Part shown: positions 15,716-23,198 of the stretch, piece by piece
Layout: every line of letters begins with the position of its first letter
Position numbering within the stretch: position 1 is the stretch's first letter
NCBI RefSeq assembly: GCF_001552635.1
Contig: NZ_BCRO01000087.1
Location: 1 to 55,276 of the forward strand
Direction: 5' to 3'
DNA length: 55,276 nucleotides
Origin: Actinomadura hibisca NBRC 15177
GTDB lineage: Bacteria > Actinomycetota > Actinomycetes > Streptosporangiales > Streptosporangiaceae
Program-made: the position numbers and the translations under genes
Notes under the pieces: model-generated
The model's input: the letters and a program-made list of their open reading frames with translations, nothing else
Databases searched by the model: none
What the model was told of the DNA's origin: nothing

Positions 15716-15747
15716 TTCGGAACAGAATGGGACGTTCCCGGCCTAGC
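15716..15747 (+). promoter_or_regulatory. Promoter region of the sirtuin gene
   Basis: TTCGGAACAGAATGGG (15716-15731) is followed by GTTCC (15735-15739), which is inverted with GGAAC (15719-15723). TAGCCT (15742-15747) is placed as a -10 element whose start would be at or next to ATG 15756, suggesting a leaderless mRNA. The first part recurs almost exactly at 6937-6951. Confidence 0.35.
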
Positions 15748-15755
15748 CTGGAAGG

Positions 15756-16517
15756 ATGCACGCTCCGCAGACGCTCGCCGAATGGTTGCCCGGGGTCCGG
15801 GCGATCACCGTGCTGTCCGGCGCGGGGATCAGCACCGACAGCGGCATCCCGGACTTCCGCGGCCCCCAGGGCGTGTGGACCCGGGACCCCGAGGCCGCCC
15901 GGCTGTCCACGATCGGTGCCTACCTCGCCGATCCCGACGTCCGCCGCCGCGCCTGGCGGTCCCGCCGCGACCACCCCGCCTGGGACGCCGAGCCCAACGC
16001 CGGGCACGCCGCGCTGGTCGAGCTGGAGCGGGCCGGGCGGCTGCGCGCCCTGGTCACCCAGAACATCGACGGCCTGCACCAGCGCGCCGGGTCGGCCGGG
16101 GTGCTGGAGATCCACGGCACCATGCGCGAGGCCGAGTGCCTGGCCTGCGGGCTGCGCACCCCCATGCCGGAGGTGCTGGCGCGGGTGGACGCGGGCGAGG
16201 ACGACCCGCTGTGCCCCGAGTGCGGCGGCATCCAGAAGTCGGCGACGATCTCGTTCGGGCAGCCGCTCAGACAGGAGGTGCTGGAGGCGGCGGTCGAGGC
16301 CGCCCGCTCCTGCGAGCTGTTCCTGGCCGTCGGCACCTCGCTGACCGTCCAGCCCGCCGCCGGGCTGTGCCTGGAGGCGGTGGAGGCCGGCGCCCGGCTG
16401 GTGATCATCAACGCTCAGCCCACGCCCTACGACGACGTCGCCGACGCGGTGCTGCGCGGCCCGATCGGCGTCGCGCTGCCCCGGCTGGCGGGCCTGGTCC
16501 TGGGACGCGGCCGGTGA
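15756..16517 (+). CDS. Sir2-family NAD-dependent protein deacylase
   Basis: A 253-residue sirtuin that removes acyl groups from lysines while consuming NAD. The NAD site is SGAGISTDSGIPDFRG (21-36) with QNIDGLH, and catalytic His120 is in EIHGTM. The small domain has a zinc site with Cys128, Cys131, Cys153 and Cys156 (CLACG, CPECG). The cofactor-binding end is VGTSLTVQPAAGL and VIINAQPTPYD. The segment between the NAD motif and QNIDG lacks an obvious Tyr/Arg pair of the desuccinylase type. ATG 15756 has only a weak upstream site and may be leaderless. It is followed after 127 bases by the LD-carboxypeptidase gene. Confidence 0.93.
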   Translation: MHAPQTLAEWLPGVRAITVLSGAGISTDSGIPDFRGPQGVWTRDPEAARLSTIGAYLADPDVRRRAWRSRRDHPAWDAEPNAGHAALVELERAGRLRALVTQNIDGLHQRAGSAGVLEIHGTMREAECLACGLRTPMPEVLARVDAGEDDPLCPECGGIQKSATISFGQPLRQEVLEAAVEAARSCELFLAVGTSLTVQPAAGLCLEAVEAGARLVIINAQPTPYDDVADAVLRGPIGVALPRLAGLVLGRGR

Positions 16518-16644
16518 CCGGGCCGGTGGGGGGACCGGAGGCCCGGGTGATGATCTGTTTGCGGCTCGTGACCGGCCGCCCCTTCCGTCCGTCGACTTCT
16601 CCTGTCAAGCTCTACACGGTGCACCGCGAGGAGGGATCGGGTTG

Positions 16645-17706
16645 ATGACCGGGGGCGCCCGGCCGGGACCGGCGGGGGACGGAGCGCTGCCCTACCCCCG
16701 GCTGCGTCGCGGCGACCGGGTGGTGGTGGCCGCGCCGAGCGGCCCGGTCGACGCCGCGCGGCTGGCCGCCGGATGCGCGGCGCTGCGCGGGCTGGGCCTG
16801 GAGGTCGAACTCGCCCCGCACGTCACCGACCGCGTCGCCCTCGACGGCTCCGGCGCGCGTCCCGGCTGGCAGGGCCTGGCGGGCACCGACGCCGACCGCG
16901 CCGCCGACCTGACCGCCGCCTGGTGCGACCCCGGCGTCCGCGCCGTGTTGTGCGCGCGGGGCGGTTACGGCGCCACCCGCCTTCTCGACCACCTGGATTG
17001 GAACGTGCTCGCGGCGGCCGGACCCGGCACCCTGCTGCACGGTTCCAGCGACATCACCGCCCTGCACGCGGCCTTCGGCGCGCGCCTCGGCGTCACCACC
17101 TCCTTCGGCCCGATGATCGCCACCGAGCTCACCGCCGCCGGGGACGACGACGCCCCGACCGCCGCCTCGTTCGCGGCCGCGCTGTTCGGCCCGTCCGCGC
17201 CGCCGGTCACCGGCACCGGCGCGCTGCGGCCCGGCCGGGCGCCCGCCGTCGCCGAGGGGCCGCTCACCGGCGGCACCCTGACCCTGCTCACCGCCCTGCT
17301 CGGCACCCCGTACGCGCCGCCGCCCGCCGCGGGCCGGGTGGTGTTCCTGGAGGACGTCGCCGAGGCCCCCTACCGGATCGACCGCATGCTCACCCAGCTC
17401 CGCCAGTCGGGCTGGCTGGACGGCGCGGCCGGGATCGTGCTGGGCACCTGGACCGGCTGCGGCGACCCCGCCGAGCTGGCGGCGGTGTTCGCCGGCCGGC
17501 TCGGCCCGCTGGAGGCCCCCGTCCTGACGGGCGTGCCGGCCGGGCACGGCCCCCGCCAGCTCACCCTCGAACTCGGCGCCCGGGTCAGGCTGGACGCGCG
17601 AGCCCGTACCCTGACGCAGGTCCCCACCCCCGACCACCCCACCGACCGCGTCCCGGCCTCCACCCTGGCCGCCGCCGCGGACCCCCGCCCGGGAGGCGCC
17701 CGATGA
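16645..17706 (+). CDS. S66-family LD-carboxypeptidase
   Basis: A 353-residue serine peptidase of the LdcA/MccF family. It trims the terminal D-Ala of muropeptide tetrapeptides, or related amide bonds, in the cytoplasm. The catalytic triad is Ser135 in GSSDIT, Glu236 in VFLEDV and His301 in PAGHG. The N-terminal half has the expected VVVAAPSGPVD and LCARGGYGATRLL. ATG 16645 lies behind GAGGAGGGA. The C-terminal 25 residues are Pro/Ala-rich and variable. Its stop overlaps the ATG of the next gene (ATGA). It could serve peptidoglycan recycling or, like MccF, resistance to a peptide-nucleotide toxin; sequence alone does not decide. Confidence 0.9.
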   Translation: MTGGARPGPAGDGALPYPRLRRGDRVVVAAPSGPVDAARLAAGCAALRGLGLEVELAPHVTDRVALDGSGARPGWQGLAGTDADRAADLTAAWCDPGVRAVLCARGGYGATRLLDHLDWNVLAAAGPGTLLHGSSDITALHAAFGARLGVTTSFGPMIATELTAAGDDDAPTAASFAAALFGPSAPPVTGTGALRPGRAPAVAEGPLTGGTLTLLTALLGTPYAPPPAAGRVVFLEDVAEAPYRIDRMLTQLRQSGWLDGAAGIVLGTWTGCGDPAELAAVFAGRLGPLEAPVLTGVPAGHGPRQLTLELGARVRLDARARTLTQVPTPDHPTDRVPASTLAAAADPRPGGAR

Positions 17707-18593
17707 GCACCGGCCGGCACGCCCGCCCCGACCCGACCGCCGACGGCACCCTGGACTCGCTGCTGGTCCTGGTCGCCGAGAGCCTCGGCTACGCCTGCAC
17801 CCGCGTGCCCGGCGACGTGGTGCTGCTGGAGGGCGCCAACCGCCTGCACGTCAGCATGCGCAACCTGCGGCAGCTCGCCCGGCTGGTGCCGCGCGACGAC
17901 TGGCCCGCGCTCGTCTCCGACCACGTCACCACGATCGTCACCGCCATCGAGGAGCCGCTGGACCTCGGCGACTTCGACCTGGTCCAGCACCTGCTGCGCA
18001 CCCGCATCTACCCGGCCGAGGCCGACAACGGCGTGCTGGTGGCCCGGCCGTTCGCGCCCGGCCTGATCGAGGTGGTGGTGGTCGACACGCCCACCACCGT
18101 CCGCACCGTCACGCTGGAGGAGATGGACCGCTGGCCGGTCTCCGGCGACGCGCTGTTCATGCTGGGCCGCGCCAACGTGCGCGGCGACGGCGTCCTGGAC
18201 CACGACGAGCAGGACCTCGGCGGCGTGCGGGTCTCGGTGTTGTCGGGCTGGACGTTCTACGCGGTCACGCACCTGACCTGGCTGGAGGAGTATCTGCCGA
18301 TCGGGCCGTACGGGGCGCTGGTGATCGCCCCCAACCGCAGCCTGATCGTCGCGCACGCGCTGGAGCCCGCCGCCGACGCGCGCTCGCGCTACCGGCAGGC
18401 GGTCGCGGCCGCCGCCGAACTCCAGGCGCACGCCCACCAGGGCTACGAGGAGGGCCCCGGCTCGCTCAGCCCGCACCTGTACTGGTGGCGCGGCGGGGAG
18501 TTGTCGCTGCTGGAGATCCGCTACGACGGCGACCACCTGGTGCTGCCCGGCGAGTTCGTGTCGGTGCTGACCGCCATGGCGGCCGAGCGCTGA
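17703..18593 (+). CDS. DUF1444/YtpQ-like protein
   Basis: A 296-residue soluble protein, translationally coupled to the LD-carboxypeptidase gene. The central and C-terminal parts follow the pattern of DUF1444 (Bacillus YtpQ): IEVVVVDTPTTVRTVTLEEMD, then SGWTFYAVTHLTWLEEYL and GALVIAPNRSLIVAHAL. No catalytic residues are obvious, and no signal peptide or membrane segment is present. The family has no established function. The DUF1444 assignment rests on remembered motif patterns and is moderate; the existence of the gene is secure. Confidence 0.7.
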   Translation: MSTGRHARPDPTADGTLDSLLVLVAESLGYACTRVPGDVVLLEGANRLHVSMRNLRQLARLVPRDDWPALVSDHVTTIVTAIEEPLDLGDFDLVQHLLRTRIYPAEADNGVLVARPFAPGLIEVVVVDTPTTVRTVTLEEMDRWPVSGDALFMLGRANVRGDGVLDHDEQDLGGVRVSVLSGWTFYAVTHLTWLEEYLPIGPYGALVIAPNRSLIVAHALEPAADARSRYRQAVAAAAELQAHAHQGYEEGPGSLSPHLYWWRGGELSLLEIRYDGDHLVLPGEFVSVLTAMAAER

Positions 18594-18636
18594 CGCCCGT
18601 TCCCGCGCCCGTCCCCGCCCGGACGGGGGCGACGGC

Positions 18637-18702
18637 GTGCTGCCCGCCGCCGCCCGGGCGATCACGGACGAGATCATGCAGCGCCGCGCGGCGGCGTCCT
18701 AG
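18637..18702 (+). pseudogene. Possible 3' remnant of a lost gene
   Basis: After the DUF1444-like stop, one frame reads VLPAAARAITDEIMQRRAAAS and ends at TAG 18700-18702. The amphipathic, Ala/Arg-rich sequence looks like a genuine protein C-terminus but has no N-terminal portion and no ribosome-binding site. It may be the tail of a gene deleted from this site. The evidence is limited to its protein-like composition. Confidence 0.2.
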
Positions 18703-19352
18703 CAGGTCGGCGCGGGCTCCGGGACGGGCTCCGGCGCGGCATCCGGCGTGACGGCGGGGCTGGAGGCGACCGGCATCTTGATCGCCAGCATCGGGATGAA
18801 CACGTGCGCCAGCGGGCCGATCGCGACCGCGTACAGCAGGGTGCCGATGCCGACGGTGCCGCCCAGCAGCCAGCCGATCGCCAGCACCGAAACCTCGATG
18901 CCGGTGCGCACCACCCGGATGGAGTGGCCGCGCGCCGCCAGCCCCGTCATCAGGCCGTCGCGCGGGCCCGCGCCGTACCCGGCGCCGATGTAGCAGCCGG
19001 TCGCGAAGCCGCCGACCAGGATCGCCGTCACCAGGTAGGTCCAGCGCACCGCCAGGTGGCCCGGCTCGGGCAGCAACCACAGGAACAGGTCGGCGAACAG
19101 GCCCACGACCAGCACGTTGCTGATCGTGCCGAGCCCCGGCTTCTGCCGCAGCGGGATCCACAGCAGCATGACCAGCGCCCCGGCGATGATGATCCACGCG
19201 CCGATCGACAACCCGAACCGCCGCGACAACCCCTCGTGGAACACGTCCCACGGGTCGTTGCCGAGCGTGGAGGCCACCTGGAGGGCGATGCCCAGCCCGT
19301 ACAGGGCCAATCCCACGTAGAGCTGCACCAGGCGGCGTGCCGTCAAGGCCAT
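18699..19352 (-). CDS. yczE: YczE/YitT-family membrane protein
   Basis: A 217-residue integral membrane protein with about five or six helices, of the YczE type: LGIALQVASTLGNDPWDVFHEGLS near the N-terminus, then GAGYGAGPRDGLMTGLA, a motif typical of the family. The C-terminus is a polar Pro/Glu-rich tail. Transport function is presumed but unproven. ATG 19352 lies directly behind GAGGAA. The gene is divergent from a MocR-type regulator across a 111-base gap full of inverted repeats. The yczE/yczR pairing is known in several bacterial phyla, and YczR is a MocR regulator. Confidence 0.85.
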   Translation of the reverse strand: MALTARRLVQLYVGLALYGLGIALQVASTLGNDPWDVFHEGLSRRFGLSIGAWIIIAGALVMLLWIPLRQKPGLGTISNVLVVGLFADLFLWLLPEPGHLAVRWTYLVTAILVGGFATGCYIGAGYGAGPRDGLMTGLAARGHSIRVVRTGIEVSVLAIGWLLGGTVGIGTLLYAVAIGPLAHVFIPMLAIKMPVASSPAVTPDAAPEPVPEPAPTC

Positions 19353-19393
19353 TTCCTCGTCTCCCTACCAACTGCGACGACAGCCCGTCTCGG

Positions 19394-19461
19394 CTGGTCG
19401 TGACGACCAGTCTGGCGGCCAGTGGCCTGGTCAAAGAAGAGCCAATATGGAAAAGTGGTCT
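19394..19461. promoter_or_regulatory. Operator cluster between yczE and the MocR gene
   Basis: An exact 8+1+8 palindrome CTGGTCGTGACGACCAG (19394-19410) is followed by CTGGC-G-GCCAG (19412-19422) and a further CTGGTC (19427-19432). Downstream, AAAGTGGTCTGC (19452-19463) abuts the regulator start at 19464. It resembles the AAAGTGG-type site reported for the MocR regulator PdxR of Corynebacterium. AGTGG also recurs at 19421-19425 and 19454-19458. MocR proteins bind paired sites, so autoregulation with control of yczE is likely. Confidence 0.6.
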
Positions 19462-19463
19462 GC

Positions 19464-20942
19464 ATGAGCACGCGTTACGTCAGCGGTCCCCAGCTCGCCC
19501 GGCTGCTGGGCGAGGTCCCGCACGAGCGGCCGTTCTACGCCGCGCTGGCCCGCGCGGTGCGCGGCCTGGTCCAGGACGGGCGGCTGGCCCTGCGCACCCG
19601 GCTGCCCGCCGAGCGCGACCTCGCCGCCGCCCTCGGCGTCAGCCGCACCACCGTCACCGCCGCCTACGACGCGCTGCGCGCCGAGGGCTACGTCGAGAGC
19701 CGCCAGGGCGCGGGGAGCTGGACCAAGCTGCCGCCGGTGCGCATGTCGGCGCCGCCGCCCGGCGAGGCGGGCGGGCCGGTCAACCGGGCCGCCGGCCGGT
19801 ACGGCATGGCGCACGCGCCGGAGGGCGTGGACTTCATCGACCTCGGCTGCGCGACGCCGGGCGCGCCCGCCGTCTTCGACGAGGCCGTCGCCGCCGGGGT
19901 GGCCGAGCTGCCCCGCTACAGCGGCGGCCCCGGCTACGAGCCCGCCGGGCTGCCCTCGCTGCGCGAGGTGGTGGCCGACGGGTACGCGGCGCGCGGCGTG
20001 CCGACCCGCCCCGACCAGATCGTGATCACCACCGGCGCGCAGCACGCCTTCACCATCCTCACCCAGATCCTGCTGGAGACCGGCGACGCCGCCCTGGTGG
20101 AGCGGCCGACCTACCCGCACGCGCTCGGCGCGCTGCGGCGGCGCGGCGCCCGGCTGGTGCCGGTCGGCGTCAACGAGGGCTGGGACGTGGAGCTGATCGC
20201 GCAGACCATGCGGCAGGCCGCGGTGCGCATGGGCTACCTGGTGCCCGACTTCCAGAACCCGACCGGCCTGCTGATGCCCGACGCCGACCGGGCCGCGCTG
20301 GTGGAGGCCGCGCGGCGCGCCGACGCGTTCCTGGTGACCGACGAGACCTTCGCCGACCTCGCGCTGGACCCGGCCGCGCCCCGGACGCCGCCGCTGGCGG
20401 CCTACGACGGCGGCGGCCGGGTGATCAGCGTCGGCTCGGCGTCCAAGCTGCTGTGGGGCGGGTTGCGGATCGGCTGGATCCGCACCACCGCGCCGCTGGC
20501 CCGCCGCATCACCCTGGCCCGCGAGAGCCTGGACATGGCGAGCCCCGTGCTCGACCAGCTCATCGTGCGCGAGCTGCTGCTGCGCGTGGACGAGGTGCGG
20601 GCCGAGCGCGCGGCGGCGCTGCGCGCGAGCCGGGACGCGCTCGCCGCGGCGCTGCGGGAGCGGTTGCCGGAGTGGGAGTTCGGGCTGCCGGAGGGCGGCA
20701 TGTCGTTGTGGGCGAGGCTCGGCGCGCCGGTGGCGACGCAGCTCGCCGAGACCGCCGAGCGGCACGGGGTGCGGGTCGTGCCGGGACCGGCGTTCGGGGC
20801 CGACGGCGTGCTGGAGGACTTCGTGCGGCTGCCGTACGTGCTGCCGCCCGACGTCCTGCGCGCCGCCGTCGAGCGCCTGGCCGCCGCCCACCGGGACGTG
20901 CAGGCCGCGCCGATGGCGCGGCCGCTGCCCGCCTACGTGTGA
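19464..20942 (+). CDS. MocR-type GntR/aminotransferase regulator (YczR-like)
   Basis: A 492-residue fusion of an N-terminal GntR winged helix (about 20-95: LPAERDLAAALGVSRTTVTAAYDAL, SRQGAGSW) and a fold-type I aminotransferase domain (about 130-485). Lys328 in SVGSASKLLWGG is the PLP-binding lysine, and FQNPTGLLM and GGLRIGWI are typical. Such proteins sense PLP or amino acids and regulate neighbouring genes. The divergent yczE neighbour makes this a YczR-type candidate. ATG 19464 is chosen because homology starts there; longer frames to 19422 run into the operator. The end (PLPAYV) is complete. Confidence 0.9.
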   Translation: MSTRYVSGPQLARLLGEVPHERPFYAALARAVRGLVQDGRLALRTRLPAERDLAAALGVSRTTVTAAYDALRAEGYVESRQGAGSWTKLPPVRMSAPPPGEAGGPVNRAAGRYGMAHAPEGVDFIDLGCATPGAPAVFDEAVAAGVAELPRYSGGPGYEPAGLPSLREVVADGYAARGVPTRPDQIVITTGAQHAFTILTQILLETGDAALVERPTYPHALGALRRRGARLVPVGVNEGWDVELIAQTMRQAAVRMGYLVPDFQNPTGLLMPDADRAALVEAARRADAFLVTDETFADLALDPAAPRTPPLAAYDGGGRVISVGSASKLLWGGLRIGWIRTTAPLARRITLARESLDMASPVLDQLIVRELLLRVDEVRAERAAALRASRDALAAALRERLPEWEFGLPEGGMSLWARLGAPVATQLAETAERHGVRVVPGPAFGADGVLEDFVRLPYVLPPDVLRAAVERLAAAHRDVQAAPMARPLPAYV

Positions 20943-20983
20943 CCGGTACGGAGGGGCTGGATCGGGGGGCCGGATCTGAGGGA

Positions 20984-21418
20984 CTAGGGGGCGCGCTGGA
21001 TGTAGTCGACCAGGTGCTCGCGCTCGCTCTCCAGCGCGTCGATGGCGCTCTTGACGACGTCGCCGATGCTGACGATGCCGATCAGCCGGTCCTCGTCCAC
21101 CACCGGCAGGTGCCGGACGCGGTGCTCGGTCATGGTGCGGCGCAATCCGTCGACCTGCGCGTCCGGGCCGCAGGTCCGCACCCGCTCGGTCATGATCTCG
21201 GCGACCGGGCGGTCCAGCAGGCCGGGCCCGGCGCGGTGCAGGTGCCGCACCACGTCGCGTTCGGAGGCGATCCCGGCGATGGCGGTGCCGTCGGGGGACA
21301 CCACCACCGCGCCGATGTTGTGCTCGGCGAGGACGGCCAGCAGGGCGCCGACGGTGTCGTCGGGCCGCACGGTCGCCACCGCCGTGCCTTTTCTCCGCAG
21401 GATGTCGCTGATGCGCAT
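20984..21418 (-). CDS. CBS-pair protein
   Basis: A 144-residue soluble protein made of two CBS domains (about 1-62 and 70-135): MRISDILRRKG, IAGIASERDVVRHL, VAEIMTERV, RVRHLPVVDEDRLIGIVSIGDVV. CBS pairs bind adenosine nucleotides and usually regulate a partner. The stand-alone form resembles hypoxic-response protein Hrp1 of mycobacteria, but that function is not demonstrated here. ATG 21418 is chosen because the domain begins at this Met. It is divergent from the MFS gene, with the long inverted repeat 21531-21565 between them. Confidence 0.88.
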   Translation of the reverse strand: MRISDILRRKGTAVATVRPDDTVGALLAVLAEHNIGAVVVSPDGTAIAGIASERDVVRHLHRAGPGLLDRPVAEIMTERVRTCGPDAQVDGLRRTMTEHRVRHLPVVDEDRLIGIVSIGDVVKSAIDALESEREHLVDYIQRAP

Positions 21419-21530
21419 GGGCTCACACTCCGCCGCCGACGCGGCCCCGCCGGGCGGAGGGGGCGTCCGGCTCGTCGCAGGGGCTGTTGCCGCATACGGT
21501 CGCATGTTCCGCCCGCCGGGAAAAGCCCGG

Positions 21531-21565
21531 ACCGGTGACCCTTTGTCACCAGTACTGTCACCGGT
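21531..21565. promoter_or_regulatory. Nine-base inverted repeat, candidate operator
   Basis: ACCGGTGAC (21531-21539) is exactly inverted as GTCACCGGT (21557-21565) around 17 bases, and a third half-site GTCACC lies inside (21545-21550). It sits in the divergent gap between the CBS gene and the MFS gene, about 40 bases before ATG 21604 and in the promoter zone. A hairpin role is less likely because no gene ends here. Confidence 0.5.
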
Positions 21566-21603
21566 CCCGGCATAAAACCCGTAGATCGGGAATCTAGGGC
21601 GGC

Positions 21604-23061
21604 ATGGCGAGCACCTCCCCCCGGACCATCGAGACCGACATCCCGGCCAGGCTGGACCGTCTCCCGTGGTCGCGCTGGCACTGGACGGTCCTGCTGGGGC
21701 TCGGCGCGGTCTGGATCCTGGACGGCCTGGAGGTCACGGTCGTCGGCGTGATCGGCCCCCGGCTGACCGACGAGTCCGGCGGGCTCGGCCTCACCGACTC
21801 CCAGGTCGGCCTCGCGGCGGGCATTTATGTCATCGGCGCGTGCGTGGGCGCGCTCTTCTTCGGCCACCTCACCGACCGGTTCGGCCGCAAGAAGTTGTTC
21901 CTGCTGACGCTGGCGCTGTACCTGGCGGCGACGGTGGCGACCGCGTTCTCGTTCAACCCGCTGTGGTTCTACGCCTGCCGGTTCCTGACCGGCGCGGGCA
22001 TCGGCGGCGAGTACGCCGCGATCAACTCCGCGATCGACGAGCTGATCCCGGCGCGGGTGCGCGGCACGGTGGACGTGCTGGTCAACGGCTCGTTCTGGGT
22101 CGGCACCGCGCTCGCCGCCGCCCTGTCGATCCCGATCCTGAACGGCGACCTGCTCCCCGAGGACCTCGGCTGGCGCGCGCTGTTCGCGCTCGGCGGGCTG
22201 CTGGGCCTGGGCGTGCTGTTCGTGCGCCGCACGGTGCCGGAGAGCCCGCGGTGGCTGTTCATCCACGGCCGCGAGGACGAGGCCGAGCGGATCGTGTCCG
22301 GCATCGAGGACCGCGTCCGCGCGGAGACCGGCGAGGAACTGGAGCGTCCCGACCGCACCCTCCGCATCCACCAGCGCCGCGCCATCGGCTTCGGCGAGAT
22401 CGCCCACACCGCCGTCAAGCTGTACCCGCGCCGCACCGTCCTGGGGTTGTCGCTGTTCGTCGGGCAGGCGTTCCTCTACAACGCGGTCTACTTCACCTAC
22501 GCGCTGGTGCTGGACAGGTTCTTCAAGGTCTCCGACACCCACGTCGGCTACTACCTGATCCCGATCGGCGTCGGGAACTTCCTGGGCGCGTTCCTGCTGG
22601 GCCGGCTGTTCGACGTGGTCGGCCGCCGCACGATGATCGCGACGTCCTACATCGGCTCGGGCGTGCTGCTGGTCGGCACCGGGTTCCTGTTCCGCGCCGA
22701 GGTGCTGAACGCCTGGACGCTCACCGCCTGCTGGTGCGCGGTGTTCTTCCTCGCCTCGGCCGGGGCCAGCGCCGCCTACCTCACCGTCAGCGAGATCTTC
22801 CCGATGGAGACCCGCGCGATGGCCATCGCCGCCTTCTACGCGGTGGGCACCGGCCTCGGCGGCGTGATCGGCCCGGTGCTGTTCGGCCGCCTGGTGGAGA
22901 GCGGCAAGGCGGGCGCGGTGGCCGGGGGCTACTTCCTGGGCGCGGGCCTGATGGTCGCCGCCGGGGTGGTGGAGCTGCTGATCGGCGTGGAGGCGGCCAA
23001 GCGGTCCCTGGAGGACGTGGCCGAGCCGCTGTCGGCGCGCTCCGAGCACGCCACGACCTGA
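21604..23061 (+). CDS. MFS transporter, sugar/organic-acid porter type
   Basis: A 485-residue major facilitator protein with 12 predicted helices. The loop 2-3 motif GHLTDRFGRKK and the repeat copy RLFDVVGRRT are clear, as are WILDGLEVTVVGV in helix 1 and RFLTGAGIGGEYAAINSAI in helix 4, which place it with the sugar/metabolite:H+ symporter group. An extended cytoplasmic loop (about 205-260) separates the halves. ATG 21604 has only a weak upstream site (TAGGGCGGC). The substrate is unknown. It is transcribed away from the CBS gene. Confidence 0.88.
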   Translation: MASTSPRTIETDIPARLDRLPWSRWHWTVLLGLGAVWILDGLEVTVVGVIGPRLTDESGGLGLTDSQVGLAAGIYVIGACVGALFFGHLTDRFGRKKLFLLTLALYLAATVATAFSFNPLWFYACRFLTGAGIGGEYAAINSAIDELIPARVRGTVDVLVNGSFWVGTALAAALSIPILNGDLLPEDLGWRALFALGGLLGLGVLFVRRTVPESPRWLFIHGREDEAERIVSGIEDRVRAETGEELERPDRTLRIHQRRAIGFGEIAHTAVKLYPRRTVLGLSLFVGQAFLYNAVYFTYALVLDRFFKVSDTHVGYYLIPIGVGNFLGAFLLGRLFDVVGRRTMIATSYIGSGVLLVGTGFLFRAEVLNAWTLTACWCAVFFLASAGASAAYLTVSEIFPMETRAMAIAAFYAVGTGLGGVIGPVLFGRLVESGKAGAVAGGYFLGAGLMVAAGVVELLIGVEAAKRSLEDVAEPLSARSEHATT

Positions 23062-23198
23062 CGTCCGGCCGGCTCCCGGCCGCCTCCGGCCCTCCTTTCG
23101 GCGCACCCCGGTCACGGGCCGCTCCCCGGCGTTCACGTAATGTAGTTGATCACGTGCAATGCGTCGCCATGGGAGCGCCGTCCGGAAGGAGCAAGCCC

